Source: DMER64 sp964542305
Lineage (GTDB): Bacteria > Bacteroidota > Bacteroidia > Bacteroidales > UBA932
Direction of reading: 5' to 3'
Length of the DNA stretch: 30,628 nucleotides
Assembly: GCA_964542305.1 (NCBI GenBank)
Contig: CAZITX010000024.1
Span: 1-30,628, forward strand
The translations under genes and the position numbers were made by a program. The notes below the pieces were generated by a model. That model was not told the DNA's origin. It worked only from the letters and a program-made list of their open reading frames with translations, and did no database searches. How positions within the stretch are numbered: position 1 is the stretch's first letter; every line of letters starts with the position of its first letter. Below, piece by piece: positions 30,073-30,628 of the stretch.

Positions 30073-30628
30073 GAAGCTTCCGCAGCAGATAATGCCTGTA
30101 TTGAGGGTGATCTTCTTGAGGTGAAGAACTCTCCTGAACTTGATCGGATACTTTACGATTTGCCCAAAGAAGCAAAACCCGGAAGGATTGGTGATGTGTA
30201 TAAACTCTCACTCAAAAGGGAGGATGTGCAAAAAGCGATTAGCGATGCGCGCAAACGAAAAGGCGAGTGGGCCAGATTTCAGATGCTCTATGAGCTTCAC
30301 CCGGTAGTCCGTTATCTGATGACGCAGTTAGAAGCGTCGGTCGATAAAGATGTGGCATTCGTTTCCAAAATCAATCTCCTGCCCAAGCATATGGCTTACT
30401 ATCTGATTCAGGGTTTGGTAGCCAATAATCTGGGACAATCCATTCTCTCCGACCTTTTTGTGGTACCCATGCACAGGAGTGGTGGATTGGCGGACAGACA
30501 GATGAAGTTTGTCGATTTCCTGAGAGAGCATCAAATAAACAAAGAACTCTACACGGTGGAGATAACCGATAAAGAGATCGAGATTGAGACCATACTCAAC
30601 AGATCGAGCCAATATTTCAAAGATTTGA
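30073..30628 (+). pseudogene. 5'-truncated gene resembling the C-terminus of a large SNF2/RapA-like helicase
   Basis: An open frame of 185 codons runs from just after an in-frame TGA (30070-30072) past the right edge, with no early start codon of normal context. The sequence is clearly protein-like: LPKEAKPGRIGDVYKLSLK, then DVQKAISDARKRKGEWARF, LYELHPVVRYL and AYYLIQGLVANNLGQSILS. The pattern of a paired Ala-Lys stretch, a Trp, a Leu-x-x-Leu-His-Pro motif and a Gly-Leu-x-x-Asn-x-x-Gly-Gln block recalls the C-terminal domain of long helicases found in defence and DNA-repair loci. The ATPase motors are absent upstream, so it is either a decayed remnant or joined to an upstream stop by a frameshift. 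Family call from memory. Confidence 0.5.

Overview
The window reads as chromosomal DNA of a Bacteroidetes bacterium, most likely a Bacteroidales or related plant-polymer degrader. The supporting signs are TAnnTTTG -7 promoter boxes instead of the enterobacterial consensus, many signal-peptide-II lipoproteins, a NigD-like lipoprotein, an ECF sigma factor overlapping an outer-membrane beta-barrel gene, secreted GH3 and CE1-type hydrolases, and a tyrosine ammonia-lyase very like the flavobacterial enzyme. No rRNA, tRNA or CRISPR array was seen.

Layout. Positions 1-3806 (minus strand) hold the start of an aryl polyene/flexirubin-type operon. In transcription order it is tyrosine ammonia-lyase, ketoreductase, ketosynthase, acyl carrier protein and the first 17 codons of an acyltransferase. 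Positions 3853-9051 carry a secreted GH3 glycosidase, a divergent aldo/keto reductase-pirin pair, and a lactonase-like beta-propeller lipoprotein convergent with pirin. Positions 9123-11682 hold a NigD-like lipoprotein divergent from an ECF sigma factor and its overlapping partner, an inner-membrane anchor fused to an outer-membrane barrel. A cold-shock protein follows.

The centre of the window (12028-19907) is a compact biosynthetic operon: an Sfp-type phosphopantetheinyl transferase overlapping by 25 nt a 2437-residue nonribosomal peptide synthetase of architecture C-A-T-C-A-T-R. The transferase would activate the carrier domains. Two amino acids would be joined, probably after N-acylation by the first C domain, and the product released reductively as a peptide aldehyde or alcohol. 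The second A domain has a pocket that looks suited to a basic residue. An N-acyl dipeptide aldehyde, a class that often inhibits proteases, is the most interesting inferred product.

Positions 20002-30628 hold a CE1-type esterase, inorganic pyrophosphatase, a HAD phosphatase, a DUF4932-like putative metallopeptidase, an M23 lipoprotein, an amidase-signature lipoprotein, a membrane protein with a winged-helix regulator, and at the right edge a 5'-truncated gene resembling the C-terminus of a large helicase. The gaps between these genes are rich in short tandem and palindromic repeats (12, 18, 20, 24, 51 and 53 bp units), an IS3-type transposase remnant, and two copies of a long hairpin flanking the regulator/membrane pair.
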